64,000 nucleotides of DNA from Kribbella antiqua (lineage in GTDB: Bacteria > Actinomycetota > Actinomycetes > Propionibacteriales > Kribbellaceae), in assembly GCF_004345665.1 (NCBI RefSeq), contig NZ_SLWR01000002.1:496001-560000 (forward strand), given 5' to 3'. Shown piece after piece: positions 43,604-52,188 of the stretch. How positions within the stretch are numbered: position 1 is the first letter of the stretch; each line of letters opens with the position of its first letter. The notes beneath the pieces were generated by a model. That model saw nothing but the letters and a program-made list of their open reading frames with translations. It was not told the DNA's origin and searched no databases. A program made the position numbers and the translations under genes.

Positions 43604-44581
43604 CTATGCCTCCACCCGGGTCCGCGGATCCAGCCAGACGTAAACCAGATCGGCCAGGAAGTTCGCCAGCAGCACGACGAAGGTGATGATCAGGAAGATG
43701 CCCTGCATCAGCGGGAAGTCCTCGTTGATCACGGCCTGGTACAAGGTGTTGCCGATGCCCGGATAGGAGAAGACGATCTCGGTCAGCACCGCCCCACCCA
43801 CGACGAAGCCCAGGGACATGGTGAAGGTCGCGACCGACGGCAGGATCGCGTTGCGAGCCGCGTAGTTGAGCATCACCCGGCGCGGCGACAGTCCTTTCGC
43901 CTCAGCGAGTACGACGTAGTCGTCCGACATCGTCGTCACCATCATGTTCCGCATCGGGATCAGCCAGCCGGCCACCGAGGCGACCACGATCGTCAGCCCC
44001 GGCAGTACAGCGTGCTTGAACGCGCTGGACAGGAACGGCCACGAGAAGTCCACCGACAGCCAGGACGAGTAGCCGCCGGCGAGCGGGAACAAGCGCAGCT
44101 CGCCGCTGAGCACGAACAGCACGATCAGCCCGAACCAGAAGTACGGGATCGACGAGAAGAACGTGGTGATCGGCAACAAATGGTCCCACCGGGTGCCGCG
44201 CCGCCAGCCGGCCACGATCCCCAGCAGCGTGCCGACGGCGAAGCTGACGACCGTCGAGACACCGACCAGGACGATCGTCCAGAGCAGGCTGTCCAGGATC
44301 ACCGTCGAGACCGGGGTGGGAAAGAAGGTGAACGACAGCCCGAAGTCGCCCTTGGTCAGATCCACCAGGTAGGTGCGGTACTGCGACCACATGGACTCGT
44401 CGTTCAGGCCGAACATCGCCGTCAATGCCTCCGTCGCCCGCGGGTCCAGCCGTCCCCGGAAGCGGGACAGCAGCGCCTGCACCGGGTCGCCGGGCATCAA
44501 CCGAGGGATCAGGAAGTTCAGCGTGAGCGCCGCCCACGCCGTGACGACGTAGAAGGCGAAGCGCCGTGCCAGATAACGCAT
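43604..44581 (-). CDS. Oligopeptide-type ABC permease (DppB family)
   Basis: This 325-residue permease starts at an ATG after GGAGGGTCGGG. DppB landmarks are the N-terminal MRYLARRFAFYVVTAWAALTLNFLIPRLMPGDP and the EAA loop DDYVVLAEAKGLSPRRVMLNYAARNAILP. It is first in the eight-gene operon that runs to 35343. A 19-bp repeated operator (44605-44623) lies 24 bp upstream of its start codon. Confidence 0.92.
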   Translation of the reverse strand: MRYLARRFAFYVVTAWAALTLNFLIPRLMPGDPVQALLSRFRGRLDPRATEALTAMFGLNDESMWSQYRTYLVDLTKGDFGLSFTFFPTPVSTVILDSLLWTIVLVGVSTVVSFAVGTLLGIVAGWRRGTRWDHLLPITTFFSSIPYFWFGLIVLFVLSGELRLFPLAGGYSSWLSVDFSWPFLSSAFKHAVLPGLTIVVASVAGWLIPMRNMMVTTMSDDYVVLAEAKGLSPRRVMLNYAARNAILPSVATFTMSLGFVVGGAVLTEIVFSYPGIGNTLYQAVINEDFPLMQGIFLIITFVVLLANFLADLVYVWLDPRTRVEA

Positions 44582-44604
44582 CCCGACCCTCCTGACCTCG
44601 CTAT

Positions 44605-44623
44605 GTTCGGTAGCTTAACAAAC
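44605..44623. promoter_or_regulatory. ROK-regulon operator, copy 1
   Basis: The 19-mer GTTCGGTAGCTTAACAAAC lies 24 bp upstream of the dppB-type start. It is identical to copies at 48032-48050 and 53172-53190, all read in the same direction relative to their genes. It is an imperfect dyad (GTTnGnTA-N3-TAnCnAAC). The ROK regulator at 48134 is the likely binder. Confidence 0.8.
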
Positions 44624-44655
44624 TTCCGATCCGCCCGACAAGACTTCGTATGGCG

Positions 44656-45603
44656 CTATCGGTGAGTGGAAGTGAGGTCGTCGATCGCCTGCAGTTCGGC
44701 CGCCTCGGGCCGCCAGCGGGCCGCCTGTACGTTCGCCCGCAGCTGGCCCGGGGTTTTCACGCCGGCGATGACCGAGCTGACCGTGGGCTGGGCGGCCAGC
44801 CATCCGATCGCCACCTCCAGCAAGGTCCGGCCGTTCGCCTCGCACCACTTGGTCAGCCTGTCCACCCGATCGAGACGCTCCTCGGTGACGAGGTGACTGC
44901 GATCCGCGATCCGAGTGCCATCGGGCAACGGCGTACCGCGTCGTACCTTGCCGGTCAGCATCCCTTCGGCGAGCGGGTAGTACGGCAGCACGCCGACGCC
45001 GTAGTGCTCGGCCGCGGGAACGACTTCGGCTTCTGTCTCGCGGGCGAGCAGCGACCAGTTGTTCTGCGCCGAGACGAACGGGGTCAGCCCGTTCTCGCGC
45101 GCGACATGGTTGGCCTCCGCCAGCCGCCAGCCCGCGAAGTTCGAGTGGCCGAGGTAGCGAATCTTGCCCTCAGCAACGAGCTCGTTGAGAGCGGCCAGCG
45201 TTTCCAGGATCGGCGTCGCCGGATCGGGCATGTGGATCTGGTAAAGATCGATGTAGTCCGTGCGCAGGCGGCGCAATGACGCCTCGACCGCGCGCCGGAT
45301 GTACGCACGGCCGCCCTTGGCACCGGCGGCCGGCCCGAACCCCAGGTCGACACCCGGGTGCCCGAACTTCGTCGCAATCACGACCTGGTCGCGCCGGCCG
45401 GCCAGCACCTCTCCCAGCACGCGTTCGGAGCCGCCGTCCGGGCCGTAGATGTCCGCGGTGTCGAAGAGTGTGACGCCGAGTTCGATCGCGGTGTCCACCA
45501 CAGCCCGGCTGGCGGCGACGTCCATCCTGCCGCCGAAGTCGAGGCACCCGACGCCGACCACCGAGACGAGCTGACCGGATCGCCCGAGCGCCCGATAGTC
45601 CAT
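44656..45603 (-). CDS. Aldo/keto reductase
   Basis: This 315-residue enzyme has the AKR tetrad: D in LFDTADIYGP, Y in the same segment, K in VVIATKFGHPG and H in YIDLYQIHMPDP. Its MDYRALGRSGQLVSVVGVGC start is typical of the AKR11/YdhF-like branch. It starts at 45603, two bases after the aldehyde dehydrogenase stop. It would reduce a ketone or aldehyde with NADPH, or work in reverse on a sugar. It ends the three-gene operon that begins at 48013. Confidence 0.9.
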   Translation of the reverse strand: MDYRALGRSGQLVSVVGVGCLDFGGRMDVAASRAVVDTAIELGVTLFDTADIYGPDGGSERVLGEVLAGRRDQVVIATKFGHPGVDLGFGPAAGAKGGRAYIRRAVEASLRRLRTDYIDLYQIHMPDPATPILETLAALNELVAEGKIRYLGHSNFAGWRLAEANHVARENGLTPFVSAQNNWSLLARETEAEVVPAAEHYGVGVLPYYPLAEGMLTGKVRRGTPLPDGTRIADRSHLVTEERLDRVDRLTKWCEANGRTLLEVAIGWLAAQPTVSSVIAGVKTPGQLRANVQAARWRPEAAELQAIDDLTSTHR

Positions 45604-45605
45604 GA

Positions 45606-47063
45606 TCAGTAGGGGTAGTGCGCTGGACCGGCAGCGACTGTCATCCAGCGGCGTTCGGTGAACTCGTCTAGGTTGGAGTCCCCGCCCGCGCGTCCGCCGA
45701 GGCCCGACTGCCCGATTCCACCGAACGGCGCCAGCGCTTCGTCCTGAGGCGTCGCGTCGTTGAGATGCACCATGCCGGCGGACAGGCTCCGGGCGATCGC
45801 GAGGCCGCGCGCGAGGTCTGCCGTGAGTACGGAATCGACCAGGCCATAGCCGCTGTCGTTCGCCACTTCCAATGCCTCGGCATCGCTGTCGACCGCGAGT
45901 ACGGGCGCTATCGGTGCGAAGATCTCCTCGGTCCACAACCGCATCTGCCGGGTCACATCGACCACGACGGCCGGCCGGAAGAACGGCTCGGCAGCGGAGC
46001 CGGTGGTCACGACGCGAGCTCCCGCGGCGACCGCCTCGTCGAGCATCTCCTGTGCCCTGGCCTGTTGCCTGGGGTTGATCATGGGCCCGATCCCGACCGT
46101 CTCGTCGCGTGGGTCTCCCACGGTGATCGCGTCGGCGCGGGCGGCGAGCCTGGCGACGTACGCGTCGGCTATCTCCCGCTGCACGATGTGCCGGCCAGCG
46201 GTGATGCACGTCTGTCCCTGGTAGTGGAAGCTCGACCAGGCCCCGATCATCGTGGCCTGCTCGAGGTCGGCGTCGTCCAGGACGATCAGCGCGTTGTTGC
46301 CGCCGAGTTCGAGCGACACCTTCTTCAGCAGCCCGCCGGCGACCGCGGCGATCTCCCGTCCGACCTTGGTCGATCCGGTGAAGTGGATCATCGGGACCGC
46401 AGGGTGCTCGACCAGCCGCCGGCCGACCTTCTCCTCCCCCGGCACCACCTGGAAGATCCCGGCCGGGGCTCCCGCGGCGGTGAAGAGTTCCGCGATCGCG
46501 AGCCCGCCGCTGATCGGCGTCTCGGGCGATGGTTTTAGTACGACGGCATTACCCAGCGCCAAGGCCGGGGCGATCACTCGCATGCCCAGCACCAGCGGGA
46601 AGTTCCACGGCGTCATGACGCCGACCACTCCGACCGGGACGCGATCCGACACCGAGAATCTGCCGGCATGGTTGGACGGAAGCACCTCGCCCACCGGCCG
46701 CGACGCCAGGCCGGCGGCTTCGTGCAACTCACTCGTGGCGGCGCCGATCTCGTAGTCCGCCTTCCCGCCGATACAGCCCGTCTCACGGATGAGCAGTTCG
46801 CGGAAGAACGGCGCGCGATCAGCCAGCACGGCAGCCACTTGCCGCAGCACGGCCGCGCGTTCGGCGTACGTCCGCTGGGCCCAATCCCGCTGAGCAGCTG
46901 CAGCCGATTCGACCGCTTCGTCGACATCGGCCAGATCCGCCAGGCCGGCAGTGTCGAACACCTGATTCGTCGCTTTGTCCCGTACGTCGATGGTCAGGTC
47001 GCCGGCCGGCCTGCGGAACTGCCCATCGACGAACAAACTCCTGTGCCACAGCTCGTTCTGCAT
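45606..47063 (-). CDS. Aldehyde dehydrogenase (benzaldehyde/vanillin-dehydrogenase-like)
   Basis: This 485-residue ALDH starts at MQNELWHRSLFVDGQF after GGAGAGACC; an in-frame extension to 47588 is spurious. The catalytic cysteine is C286 in GQTCITAGRHIV, the base is in SLELGGNNA, and TPWNFPL and HFTGSTKVG are present. The closing HLNDATPQDEALAPFGGIGQSGLG resembles enzymes that act on aromatic aldehydes. In this regulon it may take the aldehyde produced by the copper amine oxidase. Confidence 0.88.
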   Translation of the reverse strand: MQNELWHRSLFVDGQFRRPAGDLTIDVRDKATNQVFDTAGLADLADVDEAVESAAAAQRDWAQRTYAERAAVLRQVAAVLADRAPFFRELLIRETGCIGGKADYEIGAATSELHEAAGLASRPVGEVLPSNHAGRFSVSDRVPVGVVGVMTPWNFPLVLGMRVIAPALALGNAVVLKPSPETPISGGLAIAELFTAAGAPAGIFQVVPGEEKVGRRLVEHPAVPMIHFTGSTKVGREIAAVAGGLLKKVSLELGGNNALIVLDDADLEQATMIGAWSSFHYQGQTCITAGRHIVQREIADAYVARLAARADAITVGDPRDETVGIGPMINPRQQARAQEMLDEAVAAGARVVTTGSAAEPFFRPAVVVDVTRQMRLWTEEIFAPIAPVLAVDSDAEALEVANDSGYGLVDSVLTADLARGLAIARSLSAGMVHLNDATPQDEALAPFGGIGQSGLGGRAGGDSNLDEFTERRWMTVAAGPAHYPY

Positions 47064-47074
47064 GGTCTCTCCGG

Positions 47075-48013
47075 TTAGTTGCTGGGCGCGATGGATCGGA
47101 TCAGCGCCGCCGCCTTGGCGATACCGTCCGCGTCGTCGTACAGCGGATCGCCCTGCTCGATGCACAGATCCGCGCTGTAGCCGATCTCCACCACGCTGCT
47201 GACGAAGTCCTTCCAGAACTCGGCTCCGTGGCCGAAGCCCAAGGTGCGGTGCACCCAGGGACGCTCCGTCCAGTCCGCGCCGGGCACCGGGCTCAGCACC
47301 CCCACCTCGGCAAGCCGGTGAGTCCTGAGCTGACTGTCGTTCATGTGCACGCGATGAACGGCCGGGCCGAGATACCGCACCGCGCCCGGTACGTCGATCT
47401 GCTGCCAGAACAGGTGGCTCGGATCCACCAGCGCGCCGACGACCGGGCCGATCGCGTCGCGGAGCCGGAGCAGCGTGCTCGGGTTGAAGACGACACTGCC
47501 CGGATACAACTCCAGCGCGACCTGTACGTCGTGGTCGGCGCAGAAGGCCCCGGCTCGCTCCCAGTACGGCAGGACGCGTTCGGACCACTGCCAGTCGAGG
47601 ATCTTCGCGAAGTCGTCGAGCGCCAAGATGGAGATCCAGTTCGGGAACCGGGCCTGCTCGGAGTCGCCAGGGCAGCCGGCGAACTCGGTGACCGTGGGTA
47701 CGCCGAGCAGAGCCGCGAGCTCGACCGTCTTAGTGAACAGGTTCTGCTGGCGAAGCGCCCGGCCGGCATCGGGATGGAGTGGGTTGCCGTAGCAGCCGAA
47801 GGCAGTGATCTCGAGACCGGCCGCCTCGACGCGGTTCAGCAGCTCCTTGCGTTGCCGTCCGTCGGCCAGTAGATCGTCCAGCCGGTATTCGAAGGCGACG
47901 TACTCGCCGAAGGTGCCGACTTCCAGGCACTGCACGTTGTGCTGGGCCAGGAAGCTCAGCGCGTCGTCGAGCGCCCAGCCGCGGAGACAGTCCAGGAACA
48001 CACCGGTCCTCAT
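47075..48013 (-). CDS. Sugar phosphate isomerase/epimerase-like TIM-barrel protein
   Basis: This 312-residue protein starts at MRTGVFLDCLRGW after GGAGGG; the longer frame to 48067 runs through the operator and was rejected. Metal-site candidates are the Glu of VALELYPG, the Asp-His pair in ALVDPSHLFWQ, the His in VHRVHMNDSQ and the Glu of LCIEQGDP. The family includes sugar isomerases, epimerases and keto-glycoside-cleaving enzymes. It leads the isomerase-ALDH-AKR operon, with operator copy 2 only 19 bp upstream. Confidence 0.83.
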   Translation of the reverse strand: MRTGVFLDCLRGWALDDALSFLAQHNVQCLEVGTFGEYVAFEYRLDDLLADGRQRKELLNRVEAAGLEITAFGCYGNPLHPDAGRALRQQNLFTKTVELAALLGVPTVTEFAGCPGDSEQARFPNWISILALDDFAKILDWQWSERVLPYWERAGAFCADHDVQVALELYPGSVVFNPSTLLRLRDAIGPVVGALVDPSHLFWQQIDVPGAVRYLGPAVHRVHMNDSQLRTHRLAEVGVLSPVPGADWTERPWVHRTLGFGHGAEFWKDFVSSVVEIGYSADLCIEQGDPLYDDADGIAKAAALIRSIAPSN

Positions 48014-48031
48014 GGCGACCCTCCCTCTAGT

Positions 48032-48050
48032 GTTCGGTAGCTTAACAAAC
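48032..48050. promoter_or_regulatory. ROK-regulon operator, copy 2
   Basis: This is an identical 19-mer to copies 1 and 3, with one matching flanking base at each end relative to copy 1. It sits 19 bp upstream of the isomerase ATG and 84 bp upstream of the divergent ROK regulator GTG, so it could also autoregulate that gene. Confidence 0.8.
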
Positions 48051-48133
48051 TCAACCAGTCGCAGCAACTGCCTCAGGTTGCGTTAACATGAACCGTCACT
48101 GCGTGACGAAACGTGCGATGTCAGGAGCCTGCC

Positions 48134-49300
48134 GTGAACCCAGAGCCGACGCCCCCGAGCCGACTGGACCTGCCGGACAGCTCCCGCGGTGTACTCCGGC
48201 GACTCGCGACCCACGGGCCGGCGACCCGGCCTCAGCTGGCCAAGATCCTGGGCCTGTCGCGGCCGACGATGTCGGCGGTGATGCCTGAGTTGATGAGGCT
48301 GAATCTGGTCGGCAGCAGTGGCTCGTCGCGCGGTGCCACCGGTCGCAGCGCCGCGCTCTACTCGCTCGCGCCCGGCGCCGGCCATGTTCTGGGAGTGGAG
48401 GTCGGCGCGACCCGCGCGAGGGTGGTCGCGCACTCGCTGGACGGAGAGCAGATCGCCGCTCGTGAGGAGCGCGTCTCGGCGCGCCGGCGCAACGTCACCG
48501 AAGCGGCGGTCGCCACCACGACCGAGCTCTGCGAGAAGCTGCTCGCCGAGGTTGGCGACGGCCATGGACCGTTGCGCGACGTCGTGGTCGCCGCACCGAC
48601 CAAGCCATCCTCGAAGCCGTCGACCGCCAACACCAGCGGTCTGCAACCCGATGGCGTGGAGCAGCTTGCCGCCGCTCTCCCCGTCCCGGCCGACGTACCG
48701 GTCATCGTGGAGAACAACGTCAACTGCGCCGCCATCGCCGAGCACCGGCTCGGCGCCGCGCAGAACCAGGACACCTTCGTGTATCTCCAGGTGGGCGTGA
48801 AGATCGGCCTCGGCATCGTGGTCGACGGGAAGCTGATGCACGGCGCGCATGGCGCCTCCGGCGAGGTGGCGATGATGCCGTTCCCCTGGTCGCCGGACGA
48901 GCAGCCGGCCCGCGCCGGTCTCGAGGAGTATCTCGGTTCCGAGGCGCTGATGGCCCGGTGCGCGGACGCCTGGACGGACAGCAGCGGTCCGGTGCCGAAG
49001 GATCCGGAGGCTCTGTTCGAAGCCGCGGCCCGCGGGCATTCGACCGCGCGCCGGCTTGTCGATCAACACGCCACCGACATCGGCCGCCTGGCGGTCGGTG
49101 TGATGAGTGTTCTCGACCCCGGGCTCGTCGTGCTCGGCGGCGGCGTGGGGCAGAACCAGCTCCTTCTTCCCGGGGTACGACGGGCGACGACGTCGCTCGC
49201 GTGGGACACCGAGATCACCGTGGGCGCGCTGGGCGAACACGCGACCGTGCTCGGGGCCGTTCATCTCGCCATCACCCGCGCCCTCGACCGCCTCACCTGA
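48134..49300 (+). CDS. ROK-family transcriptional regulator
   Basis: This 388-residue protein starts at a GTG seven bases after AGGAG. An N-terminal winged helix (RGVLRRLATHGPATRPQLAKILGLSRPTMSAVMPELMRL) is followed by a ROK sugar-kinase-like fold: GVEVGATRARVVAH, ENNVNCAAIAEHRLG and LGIVVDGKLMHGAHGASGE. The zinc-binding CxCGxxGC motif of ROK proteins is absent: the segment reads EVAMMPFPWSPDEQPARAGLEEYLG, and the preceding His is also lost. It would sense a sugar or sugar phosphate. Three identical operators flank its genomic neighbourhood. It converges on the amine oxidase gene with a 3-bp gap. Confidence 0.92.
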   Translation: MNPEPTPPSRLDLPDSSRGVLRRLATHGPATRPQLAKILGLSRPTMSAVMPELMRLNLVGSSGSSRGATGRSAALYSLAPGAGHVLGVEVGATRARVVAHSLDGEQIAAREERVSARRRNVTEAAVATTTELCEKLLAEVGDGHGPLRDVVVAAPTKPSSKPSTANTSGLQPDGVEQLAAALPVPADVPVIVENNVNCAAIAEHRLGAAQNQDTFVYLQVGVKIGLGIVVDGKLMHGAHGASGEVAMMPFPWSPDEQPARAGLEEYLGSEALMARCADAWTDSSGPVPKDPEALFEAAARGHSTARRLVDQHATDIGRLAVGVMSVLDPGLVVLGGGVGQNQLLLPGVRRATTSLAWDTEITVGALGEHATVLGAVHLAITRALDRLT

Positions 49301-49303
49301 CCG

Positions 49304-51169
49304 TCAGCCGGCGTGGTGGCAGTGTGCCGGCGCCGGGACGTCGAGGGTCGGGTTGCGGTCGAAGAAGCCGGCTGGCTTGAGCGTGAAGCCACACCGTTCG
49401 ACGGGCATCACCGGCCAGTCCTCCGGCCGCGGGAAATGCGTCGGCCCGAAGGTGTGCCAGACCACGATGTCCGTGCCATCGACGTCCTCGGCGGCCTCGA
49501 CGTACCGCGGAAGCCCGTCGCCACCGGGATGCTGGTTGACGAAATCACCCGCTGGGTAGCGTTCCGCCGCGTCGTACTGAGTGACCCAAAGGTGGCGGGT
49601 GGCGAATCCGGCGCGTTGGAACAGCGTCGAACCTTCGGCGGCGAGTAGCAGTGGCGCGGGCTGGGGATGCAGCACGTACGCGACCGGCTGACCGAGCCTG
49701 TTGCTCTGCTGGGGATTGAGGATCCGCCACACCCGGCCGCGGTCTGCGTCGGCCAGCCGGCCGTCCTCAGTTGTCAGCCGGGTGCTCGTCCGGATCAGCG
49801 CGTTGCCGTAGGGGTTGCCGGGGCCGATCGGCTGACCGTGGAGGTCAACCTCCTCGACCGCGTTCGTCAGCCCATCGACCATCATGTCCAGCCGCGCGCT
49901 GAACAGGTGCTGATGAGCTGGCGCGCCGAGGCCCGGAGCGACCTCGGTGGCGTACGGATAGTCCTTCCCCGGGTAGCTGGAGGTCCAGATGACGCCGGTG
50001 AGCTTGACCTCGAACTCGATGGTTCCGTCGAGGTAGAGGTACCAGTAGTAGCCGTAGTCGTAGTTGCCGACGGTGGTGAAGAAGGAGATGACCAGCCGGC
50101 GCTGGCGGCGGGTCTGGGACGAACCGTTGAAGATGTCGGTGTGCTTCCAGAGGATGCCGAAGTCTTCCTCGTGAAGGCAGATGGCGTTCCGGATTGTTCG
50201 CGGCCGGCCGTGATCGTCGGCGACGACGGCGTCCAGATAGGCGATCTCCCCTAGGCAGTCGCAGCCCAGTTCGAGTGAGTTGGCGAACTTCCCGATCAGG
50301 TATTCGCCGTTGTCGAAGTAGGTCTGGAAGTAGCGGGCCGGGCCGGGATCGCCGTACGGGACGACCATCTCGGGGATCGAGGCGCGGTAGATCACCGGTC
50401 GGCCGTCGACGCTGATTTGGTGCAGCGACAGACCTTCGCGGGCGTCGAAACCGATCCGCAGCGACCAGTTCTGCCACTCCAGCAGGTGCCCGTCCAGGCG
50501 GAAGCTCGGCCCGTCCGGCTGGGTGATCTCGATCGGCCGCAGGCCGGTCCGCTCCGGCCCTTGGTAGACCCCGGACTCAGGCGGAACAGGCAGGTCGGCT
50601 TCGTCGATCAGCTGGTACACGCGCCCTTCGATCAGATCGACGTACGCCGCCAATCCGTCGATCGGATGCGCCCACGCGAGATCCGTCGCGGATTCCTGGA
50701 CAAAGGCGAGCACCCGGACGATCCGCCGGCCCTCCTCGCCCGGGTGGCCGTACCAGCCGGCGGTGAGCGGGCAGACCCGAACCGTGGCCAGGTCGGTGAT
50801 CCCGCGACGCACGACCGCCTGCTGCCACTGTGGATCCGAGCGGACGATCTCGTCGACCCGGGCGAAGTCTTCGTCGAGGATCGGGACCTGCCCGTCGGCT
50901 TTCGGATCCAGCGCTCGATGACGGATCAAGTCGCCCCGGCTGACCGAGACCACCACGTCGGCGAGCTCTCCGGTCGCCACGTCGATCAGGAACGCCCGTA
51001 CCCTCCGGTCGACCACGTCGTCCTCGAGCACGTCCTGTTTCGGCGGCTCGTCCAGGCCCATGTAGGCGAAGCGGGTGCTGGGGCTCAGCAGACCCGCCTT
51101 CTCGAGTACGTCGCGCGCGGCCAGGAACTCGTCGGCCGAGACCGGGTCAAGCGGGTGACTGCTCGCCAT
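49304..51169 (-). CDS. Copper-containing primary amine oxidase
   Basis: This 621-residue enzyme starts at MASSHPLDP after GAGGAG. The tyrosine converted to topaquinone is Y370 in TVGNYDYGYYW. The catalytic Asp lies in YFDNGEYLIG. Copper ligands are the pair in HQHLFSARLDM and a third His in GPTHFPRPEDWPVMP. Length and order match Arthrobacter-type amine oxidases, without an export signal. It oxidises RCH2NH2 to the aldehyde, ammonia and hydrogen peroxide. It overlaps the SIS gene by 23 bp, so it is made with sugar-processing enzymes, which is unusual for this family. Confidence 0.93.
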   Translation of the reverse strand: MASSHPLDPVSADEFLAARDVLEKAGLLSPSTRFAYMGLDEPPKQDVLEDDVVDRRVRAFLIDVATGELADVVVSVSRGDLIRHRALDPKADGQVPILDEDFARVDEIVRSDPQWQQAVVRRGITDLATVRVCPLTAGWYGHPGEEGRRIVRVLAFVQESATDLAWAHPIDGLAAYVDLIEGRVYQLIDEADLPVPPESGVYQGPERTGLRPIEITQPDGPSFRLDGHLLEWQNWSLRIGFDAREGLSLHQISVDGRPVIYRASIPEMVVPYGDPGPARYFQTYFDNGEYLIGKFANSLELGCDCLGEIAYLDAVVADDHGRPRTIRNAICLHEEDFGILWKHTDIFNGSSQTRRQRRLVISFFTTVGNYDYGYYWYLYLDGTIEFEVKLTGVIWTSSYPGKDYPYATEVAPGLGAPAHQHLFSARLDMMVDGLTNAVEEVDLHGQPIGPGNPYGNALIRTSTRLTTEDGRLADADRGRVWRILNPQQSNRLGQPVAYVLHPQPAPLLLAAEGSTLFQRAGFATRHLWVTQYDAAERYPAGDFVNQHPGGDGLPRYVEAAEDVDGTDIVVWHTFGPTHFPRPEDWPVMPVERCGFTLKPAGFFDRNPTLDVPAPAHCHHAG

Positions 51170-52178
51170 TGCTGCTCCTCGGTTGTGCGAGTGCGGGCAC
51201 CTTGGTGTCGTCCTGGTGGTGGAGGAAGCTATCGATCGCCAGCCCACGGGCCCGCGCGACCTCTCCGGCCAGCAGCTGGGCCGGCAGGATCTCCAGCACC
51301 GCGCGGGACATGATTGGGGCCTGAGGCAACGGCATCACGACGAGGCCCTGCTCCGCGTCGACTGGTGCCGACGTCGCGAGTACGGTCGGGATGCCGGCTC
51401 GGGCCAGATACTGCGCGAGGGACACCTCGCGACCGTCGCCGATCAGTAGGCAGGCGTTCGCGGGGGTCAGCGGTTCCATCGGGCCGTGGAGGTATTGGTA
51501 GGTCTCGTACGTCGCCGTACAGATGCGGGTCGACTCGCGCAGCAGCAGGGCCGCCTCGGCCGCCGTGGCATACGAACCGCCGGCGCCGACCACATCGATC
51601 GAAGTGGCGCGGCTGAAGACAGCCGCCGCCTCTGCAGCCTTCGGAGCCAGGACGTCCAGCGTCATCGAGACCAGGTCAGGCAGACCAGTCCAGTCGTCAC
51701 CTTGGTTGCTCAAGGCATCGGCCAGCAGGCCGCATGCCTGCAGCGTGGTGGTGTACCCGACGGTGTAGACCCGACTGTCCTCCCCCGCGGCCAGGTCCAC
51801 GACCGCATCCACATGCGTCGACAGGGGTCCGTCCGGCACGTTCGTCAGTCCCAGCCGGACGCCCACCGGCGCGAGATCCGCGGCCTCGATCGTCTCCCGG
51901 CTGCGGCCGCCCTCCGAGATGAAGAGGTAGCAATCGGCTGGTCCGTACGGCGCGAGTGCGACGACATCCGACGCGGTCAGGTTCACCGCGCGACGCCCGG
52001 CCCGGCCCAGCCGGAAGACCATGGCGTGGCCGGCGTGCGTACTCGCTCCCATCGACACAATGCCGAACGTTCCGTGCCGCCACGCGTCCAGGTCGAGCTC
52101 GCGGAGGCGCGCCCGTACGGCGGCGGCCGAACGCTCCAACGCGACGGGCTGACTGGCGACCGCGCGGTAGTAGTCCAT
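51147..52178 (-). CDS. Double-SIS-domain sugar isomerase/deglycase-like protein
   Basis: This 343-residue protein has two SIS domains. The first carries the sugar-phosphate loop ISEGGRSRETIEAA (near residue 88). The second carries VVGAGGSYATAAEAALLLRE and YLHGPMEPL, the latter matching the HGP element of GlmS. No glutaminase domain is present. Members include AgaS-type aminosugar isomerases/deaminases and FrlB-type fructosamine-6-phosphate deglycases. Paired with the sugar kinase upstream (10-bp gap) and the amine oxidase, it probably acts on a phosphorylated aminosugar or fructosamine. Which one cannot be told here. Confidence 0.85.
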   Translation of the reverse strand: MDYYRAVASQPVALERSAAAVRARLRELDLDAWRHGTFGIVSMGASTHAGHAMVFRLGRAGRRAVNLTASDVVALAPYGPADCYLFISEGGRSRETIEAADLAPVGVRLGLTNVPDGPLSTHVDAVVDLAAGEDSRVYTVGYTTTLQACGLLADALSNQGDDWTGLPDLVSMTLDVLAPKAAEAAAVFSRATSIDVVGAGGSYATAAEAALLLRESTRICTATYETYQYLHGPMEPLTPANACLLIGDGREVSLAQYLARAGIPTVLATSAPVDAEQGLVVMPLPQAPIMSRAVLEILPAQLLAGEVARARGLAIDSFLHHQDDTKVPALAQPRSSNGEQSPA

Positions 52179-52188
52179 AGAGATCCCT

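Noticed and set aside
41666..44665. A 999-codon open frame on the + strand
   Set aside because: It is antisense to two well-supported ABC genes and has the His/Arg/Gln-rich composition of a high-GC shadow frame.
46209..47588. Upstream extensions of the aldo/keto reductase and aldehyde dehydrogenase frames that would suggest fusions
   Set aside because: The added residues are shadow-like, and each family start has its own ribosome site or stop-proximal ATG.
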